Source: DASUPK01 sp963728875 (GTDB lineage Bacteria > Actinomycetota > Thermoleophilia > Solirubrobacterales > 70-9). From it: a stretch of 64,000 nt of DNA. The DNA lies in contig CAVSLJ010000002.1 of NCBI GenBank assembly GCA_963728875.1, positions 186,001-250,000 of the forward strand, in the 5' to 3' direction. The translations under genes and the position numbers were made by a program. This document shows positions 16,302 through 24,214 of this stretch, piece after piece. Positions within the stretch are counted from its first letter, which is position 1. Each line of letters opens with the position of its first letter. The notes under the pieces were generated by a model. That model was not told the DNA's origin and did not search any database. It worked only from the letters and a program-made list of their open reading frames with translations.

Positions 16302-18323
16302 ATGGGTTCCGGAGAGGAAACCGGCAGCGTGCTGAGCGACTCGCAGCAGGCCATCCTGAGGGCGGTCTGCGACACGGTCGTCCCCTCGCTGCCGCGCGAC
16401 CGCGACCCCGAGGGGCTCTGGGGCCGCAAGGCGAGCGACATCGGCGTCGACGCCGGCGCCGCCCAGCTGATCTCCGAGATCCCCGATCCCGAGCTGCAGG
16501 GCGGGCTGCTGCAGCTGATCGACGCGCTCGGCGGGCAGGGAATCATCCGGGCGCCGTCGCAGGAGTCGAGGGAGCAGATCCTCCGCAACACCGCGCTCTC
16601 GGACCCGCGCGCCGCCGCCGGCGTTGCCGCGCTGATCGGGATGACGCTCTTCCTCCACTATGGGGCGCCAGACCCCCAGACCGGCCAGAACCCGAACTGG
16701 AAGACCTTCGGCTACCCGGGGCCGATCTCCGCTCCGTCGCCGGTCGAGAAGCCGCTCAGGATCCATCAGCCGGAGGGATCCGAGGAAACCGTCGAGGCCG
16801 ACGTCTGCATCGTCGGCTCCGGCTCCGGTGGCTCGGTCGTGGCGGCGGTGCTGGCGGCGCGCGGCCTCGATGTCGTAGTCGTCGAGGCGGCGGGCTACTA
16901 CAACGAATCGGACTTCACCCAGCTCGAGCTGCCGGCCTATCAGCAGATGTTCTGGCGGGGCGGGCCCAACCCGACGGCCGACGGGAACGTCAGCCTGGTC
17001 GCCGGGACGACGCTGGGCGGGGGCACCACGATCAATTGGATGAACTGCCTGCGCACGCGCCCCTGGGTCCGCGAGCAGTGGGCGCGCGAGCACGGCCTGG
17101 AGGGCGTGGACGGCGCCGAATTCGACCGCCACCTCGACGCGGTGTGGACGCGGATCAACGCGACCGATAGCTGCAGCGAGCTGAATGGGCCCCATCAGCG
17201 GATGCGGGACGGTGCCGGGGCGCTCGACTGGAGCTTCGAGACGATCATCCGCAACACCGACCCGGAGACCCACTCGCCGGAGACCGCGGGATACCTCGGC
17301 TTCGGCGACCAGTCCGGGAGCAAACGGAGCGCGGACCGCACCTGGCTCGCCGACGCCCAGGAGCACGGCGCCCGCTTCCTCACCTTCACCCGCGCCACCA
17401 AGGTCCTCGCCGAGGACGGCCGCGCCACCGGCGTGGAGGCCGTCTGGCAGACGCCGGACGGGCGCGCGGCGCAGGTGACCGTCAAGGCGCCCCGTGTGGT
17501 GGTTGCCTGTGGGTCCCTGGAGTCCCCGGCGCTGCTGCTCCGTTCCGGGATCGGTGGCCCGGCGGTCGGCCAGAACCTGCGACTCCATCCCTGCAGCGTG
17601 GTGGCCGGCGCTTACGGCAGCGACCAGCAGGCCTGGTGGGGCCCGCCGCAGGCGGGACTCTGCGACGAGTTCGCCGATACGGGCGAGGGCTACGGCTTCC
17701 TGATCGAGTCCGGTCAGTACGCGCCCGGCCTGATCGGCTCCTCAACGCCCTGGATCTCGGGCGCTGATCACAAGCAGCGGATGGAGGAGTTCCGCTTCAG
17801 CGCGAACTTCCTCGGTCTCACTCGCGACCGCGGCTCAGGCCAGGTGACCGTCGACCCAAATGGTGAGGCGGTACCGACCTATGCCGTCACCGACCCGCTC
17901 GATCTCGAGAACCTGAAGAAGGGGATCGAGGTCCAGGTTCGCCTGCACGAGGCCGCTGGTGCGCACCAGATCGGGCCGCTCGCCGAGGGCGCCCCGACCT
18001 GGCGCCGCGGCGACGACCTCGACGCCTTCATCGTCGGCGTCAAGCGGATCCCGTTCCGGGCCGGCGGCTACAAGCTCTTCAGCGCCCACCAGATGGGCAC
18101 CTGCCGCATGGGCTCCGACCCGCAGACCTCGGTCGCCGGCCCCTACGGCGAGTTGCACGACACCAAGGGCGTCTGGATCGGGGACGGCAGCGCGTTCCCG
18201 ACCTCGTCGGGGACCAACCCGATGGTCAGCATCATGTCGCTGGCGCATCGCACCGCCGAGGCGATTGCCGATGACGCCGGCGCCTCGGGCGAGGCGAAAC
18301 AGGCCGAAGCCGCAACCGCTTAA
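16302..18323 (+). CDS. GMC oxidoreductase resembling long-chain fatty alcohol oxidase
   Basis: 673-aa flavoprotein. Residues 1-150 form the N-terminal region typical of FAO-type long-chain alcohol oxidases (LRAVCDTVVPSLPRD; TALSDPRAAAGVAALIG). Then comes the FAD Rossmann motif CIVGSGSGGSVVAAVL (about 169), GTTLGGGTTINWMN, and the GMC C-terminal domain (HQMGTCRMG about 596, GTNPMVSIMSLAHRTAE). Family members oxidise long-chain primary alcohols to aldehydes. The aldehyde dehydrogenase 29 nt downstream would take the product to the acid, which supports that role, though the substrate is inferred. A TAGAGT box lies 9 nt before the ATG. Confidence 0.85.
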   Translation: MGSGEETGSVLSDSQQAILRAVCDTVVPSLPRDRDPEGLWGRKASDIGVDAGAAQLISEIPDPELQGGLLQLIDALGGQGIIRAPSQESREQILRNTALSDPRAAAGVAALIGMTLFLHYGAPDPQTGQNPNWKTFGYPGPISAPSPVEKPLRIHQPEGSEETVEADVCIVGSGSGGSVVAAVLAARGLDVVVVEAAGYYNESDFTQLELPAYQQMFWRGGPNPTADGNVSLVAGTTLGGGTTINWMNCLRTRPWVREQWAREHGLEGVDGAEFDRHLDAVWTRINATDSCSELNGPHQRMRDGAGALDWSFETIIRNTDPETHSPETAGYLGFGDQSGSKRSADRTWLADAQEHGARFLTFTRATKVLAEDGRATGVEAVWQTPDGRAAQVTVKAPRVVVACGSLESPALLLRSGIGGPAVGQNLRLHPCSVVAGAYGSDQQAWWGPPQAGLCDEFADTGEGYGFLIESGQYAPGLIGSSTPWISGADHKQRMEEFRFSANFLGLTRDRGSGQVTVDPNGEAVPTYAVTDPLDLENLKKGIEVQVRLHEAAGAHQIGPLAEGAPTWRRGDDLDAFIVGVKRIPFRAGGYKLFSAHQMGTCRMGSDPQTSVAGPYGELHDTKGVWIGDGSAFPTSSGTNPMVSIMSLAHRTAEAIADDAGASGEAKQAEAATA

Positions 18324-18352
18324 GAGAACTTCGAAACAGGAGGAGCGAGACC

Positions 18353-19819
18353 TTGGCCACCGAGACCGCAGCACCCGCGCAGGCGGGACACCCCACGGAA
18401 GAGATCGTCCGCGACCGCCTCTACATCGGCGGTGACTGGGTCGAACCCACCGGCAGCGACACGATCGAGGTGATCGACTCGACGACAGAGCAGGTCATCG
18501 GCCGGATCCCCGAGGGGACCCCTGCCGACGTCGATCGTGCGGTCGAGGCCGCTCGCGCCGGCTTCGAGGCCTGGCGCCAGGTCCCGGTCGAGTCACGCGT
18601 CGATGCCTGCATGGCGATCAGCGCGGCGCTCGCCGAGCACGGCGACGAGATCGCCGCGCTGATCTCCGCCGAGGTCGGCATGCCGCTGGCCCTGGCCAGG
18701 ACGATCCAGGCCGGCCTGCCCGCCATGGACTTCGGGTCGATGGCGCAGGTCGCGTCCGAGGTCGACTGGGAGGAGCAGATCGGAAACTCGCTGATCGTCC
18801 GGGAGCCGATCGGCGTGGTCGGCTGCATCACGCCGTGGAACTATCCGCTCCACCAGATCTGCGCCAAGGTCGGTCCCGCCCTGACCGCCGGCTGCTCCGT
18901 GGTGGTGAAGCCGAGCGAGGTGACTCCGCTGAGCTCCTTCATCCTGGCCGAGATCATCGACTCGCTCGACCTGCCGGCCGGCGTCTTCAACCTCGTCACC
19001 GGGTTCGGCCCGGTCGTCGGGGAAGCGATCGCCGCCCACGACGACGTCGACATGGTCTCGTTCACGGGGTCGACCCGCGCCGGGCGCCGCGTCAGCGAGG
19101 TCGCAGCGGGAACCGTGAAGCGGGTCGCGCTGGAGCTCGGAGGCAAGTCGGCGAACGTGATCCTCGACGACGCCGACCTGAAGACGGCCGTCGGCCATGG
19201 GGTCTCCAACTGCTACCTCAACTCCGGTCAGACCTGCAGCGCCCATACGCGAATGCTGGTGCCGCGGGAGAAGTTGGCCGAGGCCGAGGGGATCGCCGCG
19301 GCAGCCGCCGAGAAGGCGGCGCCGGGCGACCCGTTCGAGGCGAGCACCCGCCTGGGTCCGCTGGTCTCCGAGGCCCAGCAGGAGCGGGTGCGCGGCTTCA
19401 TCCAGAAGGGTGAGGAAGAAGGGGCGAAGCTGGTCACCGGAGGGGTCGAGCCGCCCGAGGGCCTCGAGACGGGCTATTTCGTTCGCCCGACCGTCTTCTC
19501 CGAGGTGAAGCCCGACATGGCGATCGCCCAGGAGGAGATCTTCGGCCCGGTGCTCTCGATCATTCCCTATGACTCCGAGGACGAGGCCGCCGAGATCGCG
19601 AACGGCACAATCTACGGGCTCGACGGGGGAGTCTGGTCGGCCGATCCGGAGCGGGCGAAGGCGTTCGCGCGGCGGATGCGCACCGGCCAGGTGCAGATCA
19701 ACGGCGCCACCTTCAACCCGATCGCGCCGTTCGGCGGCTACAAGCAGTCCGGGCACGGGCGGGAATACGGGCGGTTCGGCCTCGAGGAGTTCCTCGAGGT
19801 GAAGAGCATTCAGACCTAG
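18353..19819 (+). CDS. NAD(P)-dependent aldehyde dehydrogenase
   Basis: 488 aa, ALDH superfamily. Substrate/cofactor motif TPWNYPLHQ, catalytic Glu in LELGGKSAN (about 260), nucleophile Cys in SGQTCSAHTRM (about 294), and C-terminal PFGGYKQSGHGREYG. The start codon is TTG 18353, supported by CAGGAGGAGC upstream. It probably accepts the aldehyde made by the adjacent GMC enzyme; the actual substrate is not determinable from sequence. Confidence 0.93.
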   Translation: MATETAAPAQAGHPTEEIVRDRLYIGGDWVEPTGSDTIEVIDSTTEQVIGRIPEGTPADVDRAVEAARAGFEAWRQVPVESRVDACMAISAALAEHGDEIAALISAEVGMPLALARTIQAGLPAMDFGSMAQVASEVDWEEQIGNSLIVREPIGVVGCITPWNYPLHQICAKVGPALTAGCSVVVKPSEVTPLSSFILAEIIDSLDLPAGVFNLVTGFGPVVGEAIAAHDDVDMVSFTGSTRAGRRVSEVAAGTVKRVALELGGKSANVILDDADLKTAVGHGVSNCYLNSGQTCSAHTRMLVPREKLAEAEGIAAAAAEKAAPGDPFEASTRLGPLVSEAQQERVRGFIQKGEEEGAKLVTGGVEPPEGLETGYFVRPTVFSEVKPDMAIAQEEIFGPVLSIIPYDSEDEAAEIANGTIYGLDGGVWSADPERAKAFARRMRTGQVQINGATFNPIAPFGGYKQSGHGREYGRFGLEEFLEVKSIQT

Positions 19820-19832
19820 CCAAGCGGCTCGG

Positions 19833-19910
19833 CGGGCGGGTCCTGTCGCCGAAATTGATCGACACTCGCAAGGGCGAGTGTCGAAAGTCAATTTCGGCGC
19901 CACCCGCCCG
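19833..19910. repeat. 78-nt near-perfect palindrome
   Basis: Three stacked perfect stems around an AAGG loop at 19870-19873: TCGACACTCGC with GCGAGTGTCGA, CGCCGAAATTGA (19847-19858) with TCAATTTCGGCG (19888-19899), and CGGGCGGGT (19833-19841) with ACCCGCCCG (19902-19910). Only small asymmetric internal loops (0/3 and 5/2 nt) break it. There is no T tract. It lies between two co-directional genes. Confidence 0.85.
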
Positions 19911-19985
19911 AGGAGCGGTTTCGCAGCCCTTCATTGCCGGGTAACCCGCGACTGACAACTTTCGAGAGGAAAGGAGCCGGTCCGA

Positions 19986-20567
19986 ATGGCTGACGAATTG
20001 AAGGGCAAGCGGATTGCCTTCCTGATGGCGAATGAGGGGGTCGAGCAGGTCGAGTACTTCGAGCCGCGTACGGCGGTCGAGGAGGCCGGTGGCGAGGTGG
20101 AGGTGATCTCGACCGAGTCCGGCCAGGTTCAGGGGTTCGAACACCTCGACAAGGCCGAGATCTGGGACGTCGACAAGACGACCGCCGAGGCCAACGCCGG
20201 CGACTACGACGGCGTCGTGATGCCTGGCGGCGTCGCGAACCCGGACAGGCTGCGGACCGACAAGGATGCGGTGCGGTTCCTGCGGGAGTTCTTCGCCGCC
20301 GGCAAGCCGGTCGGAGCGATCTGTCACGCGCCGTGGATGCTGGTCGAGGCCGACGTGGTCGACGGCCGCAAGGTGACCTCGTATCCGAGCGTGCAGACCG
20401 ACATTCGGAACGCCGGCGGGAACTGGGTGGACGAGGAGGTCGTGGTCGATTCCGGCCTGGTCACCTCGCGAAAGCCCGACGACATCCCGGCGTTCAACTC
20501 CAAGATCGTGGAGGAGTTCGCGGAGGGCGTGCACAACGAGCAGCGGCAGAAGGCGAACGTCTCGTAA
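19986..20567 (+). CDS. DJ-1/PfpI family protein
   Basis: 193 aa, class I glutamine amidotransferase-like fold. The nucleophile-elbow Cys is in GAICHAPWML (about residue 117), preceded by YDGVVMPGGVANPD. This subfamily (PfpI/YhbO-like) has been assigned protease or deglycase activity; either would be stress-related. AAAGGAG precedes the ATG. It is separated from the aldehyde dehydrogenase by the 78-nt palindrome. Confidence 0.88.
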   Translation: MADELKGKRIAFLMANEGVEQVEYFEPRTAVEEAGGEVEVISTESGQVQGFEHLDKAEIWDVDKTTAEANAGDYDGVVMPGGVANPDRLRTDKDAVRFLREFFAAGKPVGAICHAPWMLVEADVVDGRKVTSYPSVQTDIRNAGGNWVDEEVVVDSGLVTSRKPDDIPAFNSKIVEEFAEGVHNEQRQKANVS

Positions 20568-20584
20568 CGGCCGCGGCAACTGAG

Positions 20585-20616
20585 ATACAGCCTCGTATGC
20601 GAATGCGGTACTGTAT
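20585..20616. promoter_or_regulatory. Candidate TetR operator/promoter
   Basis: Inverted pair ATACAG (20585-20590) and CTGTAT (20611-20616), plus a direct repeat GTATGCG at 20594 and 20613. TACTGT within it is a plausible -10, 8 nt before GTG 20623. The downstream operon contains a TetR regulator, so autoregulation is likely. Confidence 0.45.
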
Positions 20617-20622
20617 GCGACG

Positions 20623-21069
20623 GTGGAGACGGACAGAGGACAGCACCCGCGCCTCCGGCGGCTCGTCAACGGCGTCGGATCTGTTTGGGGAACAGCCTTC
20701 GCGATCGCGGCGGCCGCCGGTATCCCGCTGGGGTGGATCTGGCTCGCGTCGAAGCTCGCCGGCACCAAGCGCGACCTGACGCCCTCCCTCGCCGTCTTCA
20801 TCGCGACGGGCATCATCGTCTCCTACTGGCTCGCTCTGCTCGGGGGATCGTGGATCCGGGGAAGGTCGATCGACTCCGGTCAGGAGCGCGCACGGGTGAG
20901 ACGGCGCTCCTGGAACCGCAGCTTCAGCGATGCCCCTAGGCCGGAGGATCAGCGGATTGACCCGATCGAGCGGCTCTTCATCGTCGTTGGGGTGCTCGCA
21001 ATCATCGTCTTCGAGATCTGGTTCTTCTTCTACGCCGGCGACCCGCTGCCGAGCCAGCCAGCCTTCTGA
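20623..21069 (+). CDS. Two-helix membrane protein co-transcribed with a TetR regulator
   Basis: 148 aa, no recognised family. Hydrophobic segments at about 20-42, 53-75 and 115-135, with an Arg-rich hydrophilic stretch between the second and third (RARVRRRSWNRSF). The start is GTG, lying just after the candidate operator. The stop overlaps the tetR ATG (TGATG), which suggests the regulator controls this protein or responds to its cargo. Confidence 0.65.
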   Translation: METDRGQHPRLRRLVNGVGSVWGTAFAIAAAAGIPLGWIWLASKLAGTKRDLTPSLAVFIATGIIVSYWLALLGGSWIRGRSIDSGQERARVRRRSWNRSFSDAPRPEDQRIDPIERLFIVVGVLAIIVFEIWFFFYAGDPLPSQPAF

Positions 21070-21728
21070 TGGCCCCTCCGAAGACGGTGCCCAGGCCGAG
21101 GCGCCCGAAGCGGCTTACACGCAAGGAGAAACAGGCGGAGACGCGGCGCCGGCTGCTGGACGCCGGAGAGCGAGTCTTTCTTCGGCGGGGGTTGCAGGGT
21201 TCGAGCGTCGAGGAGATCGCGGCTGAGGCCGGCTACACGCGTGGCGCCTTCTACTCCAACTTCAAGGGCAAGGACGAGCTCTTCGTTGAGCTCCTCCACG
21301 CCCGGGTCTACGACCGCTATGCCGAGCTCGCGAAGGAGTCCCAGGAGCAGCCCGGCACCCCCCGCGAGCAGCTCCGCTGGGGAGCCGAGCGGCTGCGCGA
21401 CGTGCAGAGGGACGAGCGGGGAAGCTGGCTCTTCCGCCTCTGGCTCGAGTGCCTGACCCAGGCGGCGCGGGACGAGGAGTTTCGAAAGCTCGCAGCAACC
21501 TTTTGGAGCGGGAACCGGGCATTGGTGGCCGGCCAGATCGGCGCGGCGTTCGACGAGGCCGGGAGGAAGCCGCCGCTTGCGCCCGATCAGCTCGCAACCG
21601 GGATGATCGCGCTGGACGTCGGCCTCGCCGTCCAGCACCTGGTGGACCCCGACGCAGTGTCACTCGACGTGTACGTCCCTCTTTTCGACCTGCTGTTCGG
21701 CCGGTTGGTCGAAAGCAGCGACGCATAG
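21069..21728 (+). CDS. TetR/AcrR family transcriptional regulator
   Basis: 219 aa. N-terminal HTH at about residues 18-66 (RRLLDAGERVFLRRGL, VEEIAAEAGYTRGAFYSNF, KDELFVELL), then a helical ligand-binding domain. ATG 21069 overlaps the preceding stop by one base. The ligand is unknown. Likely target: its own promoter at 20585-20616. Confidence 0.9.
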   Translation: MAPPKTVPRPRRPKRLTRKEKQAETRRRLLDAGERVFLRRGLQGSSVEEIAAEAGYTRGAFYSNFKGKDELFVELLHARVYDRYAELAKESQEQPGTPREQLRWGAERLRDVQRDERGSWLFRLWLECLTQAARDEEFRKLAATFWSGNRALVAGQIGAAFDEAGRKPPLAPDQLATGMIALDVGLAVQHLVDPDAVSLDVYVPLFDLLFGRLVESSDA

Positions 21729-21780
21729 CGAGGTGCGGCTTCCGTGCAAAGCAGCGCCTTCGGCGGCCTGGGCGCCCGGT

Positions 21781-21786
21781 TACTCT
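21781..21786 (+). promoter_or_regulatory. -10 box TACTCT, probable leaderless start of proA
   Basis: TACTCT, 7 nt, then ATG 21794. It gives proA its own promoter now that proB is 6.7 kb away. Confidence 0.55.
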
Positions 21787-21793
21787 TTGCTCA

Positions 21794-23056
21794 ATGGCCA
21801 CCGCCGCCAAGACCGTTGAGCAGAGCGCTCGCGAGGCGAAGGATGCCTCGCATCAGCTTGCACGCGCCAGTCGCGACGAGAAGGACGCCTGCCTGAAGGA
21901 TCTGGCGGACCGGATCGACGCGAGCGTCGCCGGGCTGCTCGAGGCCAACGCCGCGGATGTCGACGCCGGCCGCGAGGAGGGGTTGAACGAGGCCCTGCTC
22001 GACCGGCTCACGCTGACCGAGGCGCGGGTGGCGGAGATGGCCAAGGGCGTGCGAGAGATCGCCGAGCTGCCGGACCCGGTCGGCGAGGTGGTCGAGGGGT
22101 GGACGCTGGAGAACGGCCTCGAGGTCGCGAAGAAGCGGGTGCCGATCGGCGTGGTTGCGGTCGTGTATGAGGCGCGGCCGAACGTGACGATCGATGCCGC
22201 GGCGCTCTGCCTGAAGAGCGGGAATGCGGCGGTGCTGCGTGGGTCGAGCAGCGCCGAGAGCTCGAACGCCTTCCTGGCGCGGCTGCTGGCCGATGCGCTT
22301 GCGGCCGCCGAGCTGCCCGCCGGCTCCGTCGTGCTGCTCTCGGGTGGTCACGAGCAGCTCGCCGAGCTCGCCACGGCCGAGGGGCTGGTCGACCTGATCA
22401 TTCCGCGCGGGGGCGAGGGGCTGAAGAACGCGCTCAAGGAGGTCGCGAAGGTGCCGGTGATGTATGCGGCCGCCGGCAACTGCCACGTCTACGTCCATCA
22501 GGACGCCGATCTCGAGATGGCGGAGCGAGTCGCGTACAACGCGAAGGTGCAGAGGCCCGGGGTCTGCAATGCGGCGGAGACGCTGCTCGTGCACAAGGAC
22601 GTTGCGGTCGAGCTGCTGCCGAGCGTGCTGGCGAAGCTGAGCGAAGCCGGGGTGGAGCTCGTTGGTGACGACCGGACCCGGGAGTGGGCGGGATCGGCTG
22701 AGGTCGGCGAGGCCACCGAGGCCGACTGGGACACCGAGTACCACGCCCTGAAGATGGCGGTCGGCGTCGTCGATTCGGTTGGCCAGGCGATCGATCACAT
22801 CAACCAGCACGGCACCGGGCACTCCGATGCGATCGTGACCCGCTCGCAGGAGGTGGGCGATGAGTTCACCGACGCAGTGGACTCGGCGGCGGTCTACGTC
22901 AATGCCTCCACGCGGTTCACCGACGGCTACGAGTTCGGCATGGGGGCGGAGATCGGCAATTCCACCCAGAAGCTGCACGCGCGCGGGCCGATCGGGCTGC
23001 GCGAGCTGACGACCACCAAGTACGTCGTGCACGGCAGCGGTCAGATCAGGGAGTAA
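21794..23056 (+). CDS. proA: Gamma-glutamyl phosphate reductase
   Basis: Second step of proline synthesis (NADPH-dependent reduction to glutamate semialdehyde). 420 aa, ALDH fold. Conserved segments: KKRVPIGVVAVVYEARPNVT, the catalytic Cys in KVQRPGVCNAAETLLVH (about 257), and the C-terminal STQKLHARGPIGLRELTTTK. ATG 21794 gives the family's usual N-terminus; the frame is open further upstream inside tetR but that region is not conserved. nadD and rsfS follow closely, an order common in Actinobacteria. Confidence 0.95.
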   Translation: MATAAKTVEQSAREAKDASHQLARASRDEKDACLKDLADRIDASVAGLLEANAADVDAGREEGLNEALLDRLTLTEARVAEMAKGVREIAELPDPVGEVVEGWTLENGLEVAKKRVPIGVVAVVYEARPNVTIDAAALCLKSGNAAVLRGSSSAESSNAFLARLLADALAAAELPAGSVVLLSGGHEQLAELATAEGLVDLIIPRGGEGLKNALKEVAKVPVMYAAAGNCHVYVHQDADLEMAERVAYNAKVQRPGVCNAAETLLVHKDVAVELLPSVLAKLSEAGVELVGDDRTREWAGSAEVGEATEADWDTEYHALKMAVGVVDSVGQAIDHINQHGTGHSDAIVTRSQEVGDEFTDAVDSAAVYVNASTRFTDGYEFGMGAEIGNSTQKLHARGPIGLRELTTTKYVVHGSGQIRE

Positions 23057-23060
23057 GGAC

Positions 23061-23657
23061 GTCGCTCGGATCGGGGTCCTGGGCGGGGCCTTCAACCCGC
23101 CCCACGTGGGACATCTTCTGCTCGCCCAGGAGGCGCGCTGGCAGCTCGATCTGGATCGGGTGCTCCTAATGGTGACGCGGCGGGCGCCCCACAAGGAGAT
23201 CGAGGACGATCCCGGAGCGGAGGTCAGGCTGGAGCTGGCGATGCTGGCGACCGAGGGAGAGGACGGGGTGGAGGCGTCCGGCCTCGAGGTGGAACGCGAT
23301 GAGACGTCCTACAGCTACAGGACGCTCGAGCTGCTGGCGGAGCGTGAGCCGGAGGACAAGCTCTACTTCCTCCTCGGCGCCGACGTGGCATCGGGGCTGG
23401 CGAGCTGGAAGGAGCCGGCGCGGATGCTGGAGCTGGCGAAGCTTGGGGTGGTGCCGAGGCCGGGAGTCGGGCTCGGCGCGGTGGAGTCGGCGCTGGAGCG
23501 GCTTGGGGCATCCGATCGGGCGGAGATAATCGACATGCCACTTTGCGGAGCGTCCTCGACCACAGTCAGGCAGCGAGCGCGGGAGGGAAAGCCGCTCCGG
23601 CATCTGGTTCCGGATCAGGTGGTGCGGGTGATCGGGGAGCGGGGTCTGTACCGGTGA
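23061..23657 (+). CDS. nadD: Nicotinate-nucleotide adenylyltransferase with no canonical start codon
   Basis: NAD synthesis: joins NaMN and ATP to make deamido-NAD. The N-terminal nucleotide-binding motif GGAFNPPHVGH is encoded at 23082-23114, and the ISSTxxR-like motif appears as ASSTTVRQRAREG. The frame is open back to a TGA at 23007-23009 but contains no ATG, GTG or TTG before the motif. The best-placed codon is GTC at 23061 (VARIGVLGGAF), 7 nt after GGGAG, as if a GTG had become GTC; ATC 23070 and CTG 23079 are alternatives. The first ordinary start, GTG 23106, would delete most of the motif. About 198 aa from 23061. Confidence 0.85.
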   Translation, partial: VARIGVLGGAFNPPHVGHLLLAQEARWQLDLDRVLLMVTRRAPHKEIEDDPGAEVRLELAMLATEGEDGVEASGLEVERDETSYSYRTLELLAEREPEDKLYFLLGADVASGLASWKEPARMLELAKLGVVPRPGVGLGAVESALERLGASDRAEIIDMPLCGASSTTVRQRAREGKPLRHLVPDQVVRVIGERGLYR

Positions 23658-23671
23658 CGCGCGGGGCCGAG

Positions 23672-24037
23672 ATGACCTCTGAGGAGCTGGCACGGCGCCT
23701 GGCAGCGATCGCGGACGACAAGCAGGCGACCGACATGGTCGCGCTGGACGTGCGGCAGCTGGTCGGCTACACCGACTACCTGGTGATCTGCACGGCCCGC
23801 AACGAGCGGCAGGCGAAGGCGATTCACGACGAGGTCTATCACCAGCTGAAGAGGGACGGATGGCTTCCGGCTCGCGTCGAGGGCGAGCGAGAGGCCGAGT
23901 GGGTGCTGATGGACTACCTGGATGCGGTGCTGCACGTGTTCACCCCCGAGCCGCGCGAGAGGTACCGGCTGGAGCAGCTCTGGGGCGAGGCTGGGCAGCT
24001 CGAATTGGACGTTTCGGGCGCGCGCGGCGCCGCCTAG
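23672..24037 (+). CDS. rsfS: Ribosomal silencing factor RsfS
   Basis: 121 aa (DUF143/Iojap family). It binds L14 and blocks subunit joining under starvation. Conserved DMVALDVRQLVGYTDYLVIC and EWVLMDYLDAVLHVF. ATG 23672 gives the usual N-terminus (MTSEELARR). An in-frame GTG at 23654, overlapping the nadD stop as GTGA, would add six residues and is the alternative. Confidence 0.93.
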   Translation: MTSEELARRLAAIADDKQATDMVALDVRQLVGYTDYLVICTARNERQAKAIHDEVYHQLKRDGWLPARVEGEREAEWVLMDYLDAVLHVFTPEPRERYRLEQLWGEAGQLELDVSGARGAA

Positions 24038-24214
24038 CGGCGACCCCTTCAACGCATAGACGTGTGATTTTCGACGGGCCGGGCTGCTGCCTTGCACGGA
24101 AAGCAGCAGTGTCGTGCGAGATACTGGGCGGGCGATGTTGGAGGTGAGTTTCGAAGATTTCATCCGCCGGCCCTTCATCGCCGAGCCGGCCCACGCTCAG
24201 ACAGCGCCTCTTTG

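Noticed and set aside
18340..18352. Considered a later ATG/GTG as start for the aldehyde dehydrogenase instead of TTG 18353
   Set aside because: The CAGGAGGAGC ribosome site is correctly spaced for TTG 18353, and a later start would sit inside the N-terminal region without such a site.
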